Assembly (NCBI RefSeq): GCF_000023465.1
Contig: NC_014041.1
Location: forward strand, 1,013,001-1,077,000
Source of the DNA: Zunongwangia profunda SM-A87
GTDB lineage: Bacteria; Bacteroidota; Bacteroidia; Flavobacteriales; Flavobacteriaceae
Direction of reading: 5' to 3'
DNA length: 64,000 bases
Shown here: positions 63,278 to 64,000 of the stretch, piece by piece
Position numbering within the stretch: the first letter of the stretch is position 1
How the letters are laid out: each line of letters starts with the position of its first letter
Position numbers and translations under genes: made by a program
Notes under the pieces: generated by a model
Seen by the model: the letters and a program-made list of their open reading frames with translations, nothing else
Told to the model about the DNA's origin: nothing
Databases searched by the model: none

Positions 63278-64000
63278 ATGTTTAGGTATATTGTTATTAG
63301 CAATGAAATGGAAACTGTACGTCAGGTTACTTACCAATTAAGTAACTTTCCAGATTTTATATGCTTAAACATTACTTCTAACTTTGATGAAGCTTCTAAC
63401 GTAATTCTAAAAGAAAGCCCCGATCTTATTTTTCTGGATCTCGATATGAGACTCCCTGAAATGGGATGCTTTGAGTTTGTGAATCAGCTCTTTCAATACA
63501 CCGAACATCTTCCCAATTTCGTAGGACTGTCAGAAAGTAAAGAAATGGCGTACCTCACCATTAAAAATGATTTTGTGGATTATGTCTTGAAGCCAGTCAG
63601 CGAATTCGAAATGCGAAAATGTATGCTGCGCTTTAAAAAAAAGGCGAGTAAACAAGTCAATAGATTATGTCTTAAGAATAATTCAGATTACCACTATATT
63701 GATATCGATGATATTCTGTACTTACAGGCAGATAACAATACCACCGATATTTTCTTAAATACCGGAAATAAAATTGCCGCCTTCGAAACCCTTAAAAAGT
63801 TTCAGGAAAAATTACCTAAATTCTTTATTCGTATACATAACAGTTATATCGTTAATTCACAACAGATTAATCGAATTAACTTTGGGAAGTCTAAGATTAG
63901 CCTTCACGCTAATTTTGAAACCGTTAACCTTCCATTCTCCAGAAAATATAAAGATTCTGTAAAATTTTTTAATGATCATATGATTTCCGTACAGTTTGCC
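63278..64000 (+). CDS. LytTR-type response regulator, cut by window edge
   Basis: 241 codons from ATG at 63278 remain open to the edge; such proteins are about 240-255 aa, so little is missing. The receiver domain has the phospho-acceptor Asp54 in IFLDLDMRLPEM and Lys105 in DYVLKPVSEF, but the usual N-terminal acidic pair is not there (YIVISNE). The C-terminal LytTR DNA-binding domain (about 130-235) shows DIDDILYLQADNNTTDIFL and FIRIHNSYIVNSQQINRI. No histidine kinase partner is visible. Confidence 0.88.
   Translation, partial: MFRYIVISNEMETVRQVTYQLSNFPDFICLNITSNFDEASNVILKESPDLIFLDLDMRLPEMGCFEFVNQLFQYTEHLPNFVGLSESKEMAYLTIKNDFVDYVLKPVSEFEMRKCMLRFKKKASKQVNRLCLKNNSDYHYIDIDDILYLQADNNTTDIFLNTGNKIAAFETLKKFQEKLPKFFIRIHNSYIVNSQQINRINFGKSKISLHANFETVNLPFSRKYKDSVKFFNDHMISVQFA

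Overview
The window is a piece of a low-GC Bacteroidota chromosome, almost certainly a marine member of the Flavobacteriaceae (my guess is the Gramella/Zunongwangia/Salegentibacter neighbourhood, low confidence). The evidence is type IX secretion (T9SS) parts (PorT, the plug protein), a SprB-repeat adhesin, the TamL lipoprotein, Na+-pumping NADH dehydrogenase, menaquinone methylation, families confined to the phylum (DUF4293, DUF1599, DUF3667, BT_3928, BT0820), and repeated -7 boxes of the Bacteroidota form TAnnTTTG. About 59 kb is ordinary core genome; the last 4 kb is a decayed mobile-element zone.

Layout. 1-4.7 kb: pnp (cut by the window edge), rpsO, accD and fbaA, all leftward. 4.7-9.7 kb: tamL, a SpoU-type rRNA methyltransferase, porT and ubiE. 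9.8-12.6 kb: the trkA-trkH potassium uptake operon. 12.8-15.9 kb: aminotransferase, fatty acid desaturase, rsmG. 16-22.5 kb: one giant secreted adhesin with SprB, PKD-like and LamG-like modules, containing a recent 474-bp internal duplication. 22.8-28 kb: pruA, a TANGO2/NRDE protein, apaG, a DUF3667 membrane protein and the T9SS plug protein. 28.1-35.6 kb: nqrABCDEF, a small uncharacterised gene and apbE, whose product attaches FMN to NqrB and NqrC. 35.9-40.7 kb: leftward genes for a methyltransferase, a NUMOD4/HNH protein, map, a HAD phosphatase, a thioredoxin-like lipoprotein and gpmI. 41-46.4 kb: L,D-transpeptidase, two acetyltransferases, a ClpP paralogue, tRNA-Gly(TCC), a UspA-like protein and a two-component system. 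46.5-52.5 kb: rho, a DUF4293 protein, a phosphoesterase, truA and an ABC exporter. 52.6-59.9 kb: two related secreted proteins of unknown function, cdaA, folP, a DUF1599 protein, a DoxX-like protein, tpiA, prmA and clpS.

From 60 kb the character changes. After tRNA-Arg(ACG) come a frameshifted 3' fragment of an ISAon1-type transposase, a complete but dead IS3-family element with matching terminal inverted repeats, an ssb gene cut by that element, and about 1.1 kb without genes but with several perfect inverted repeats. A LytTR response regulator then runs off the right edge.

I saw no CRISPR array, phage, secondary-metabolite cluster or recognisable defence system. The items most worth a second look are the inverted-repeat gene-free zone beside the broken ssb, the secreted protein pair at 52.6-54.4 kb, the homing-endonuclease-like gene overlapping map, the module duplication in the adhesin, and the altered flavinylation motif in NqrB. 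Starts were revised from the longest reading frame where an internal ATG or GTG fits better; several genes (tamL, rsmG, yfcE-like, truA, one GNAT) appear to start with TTG.
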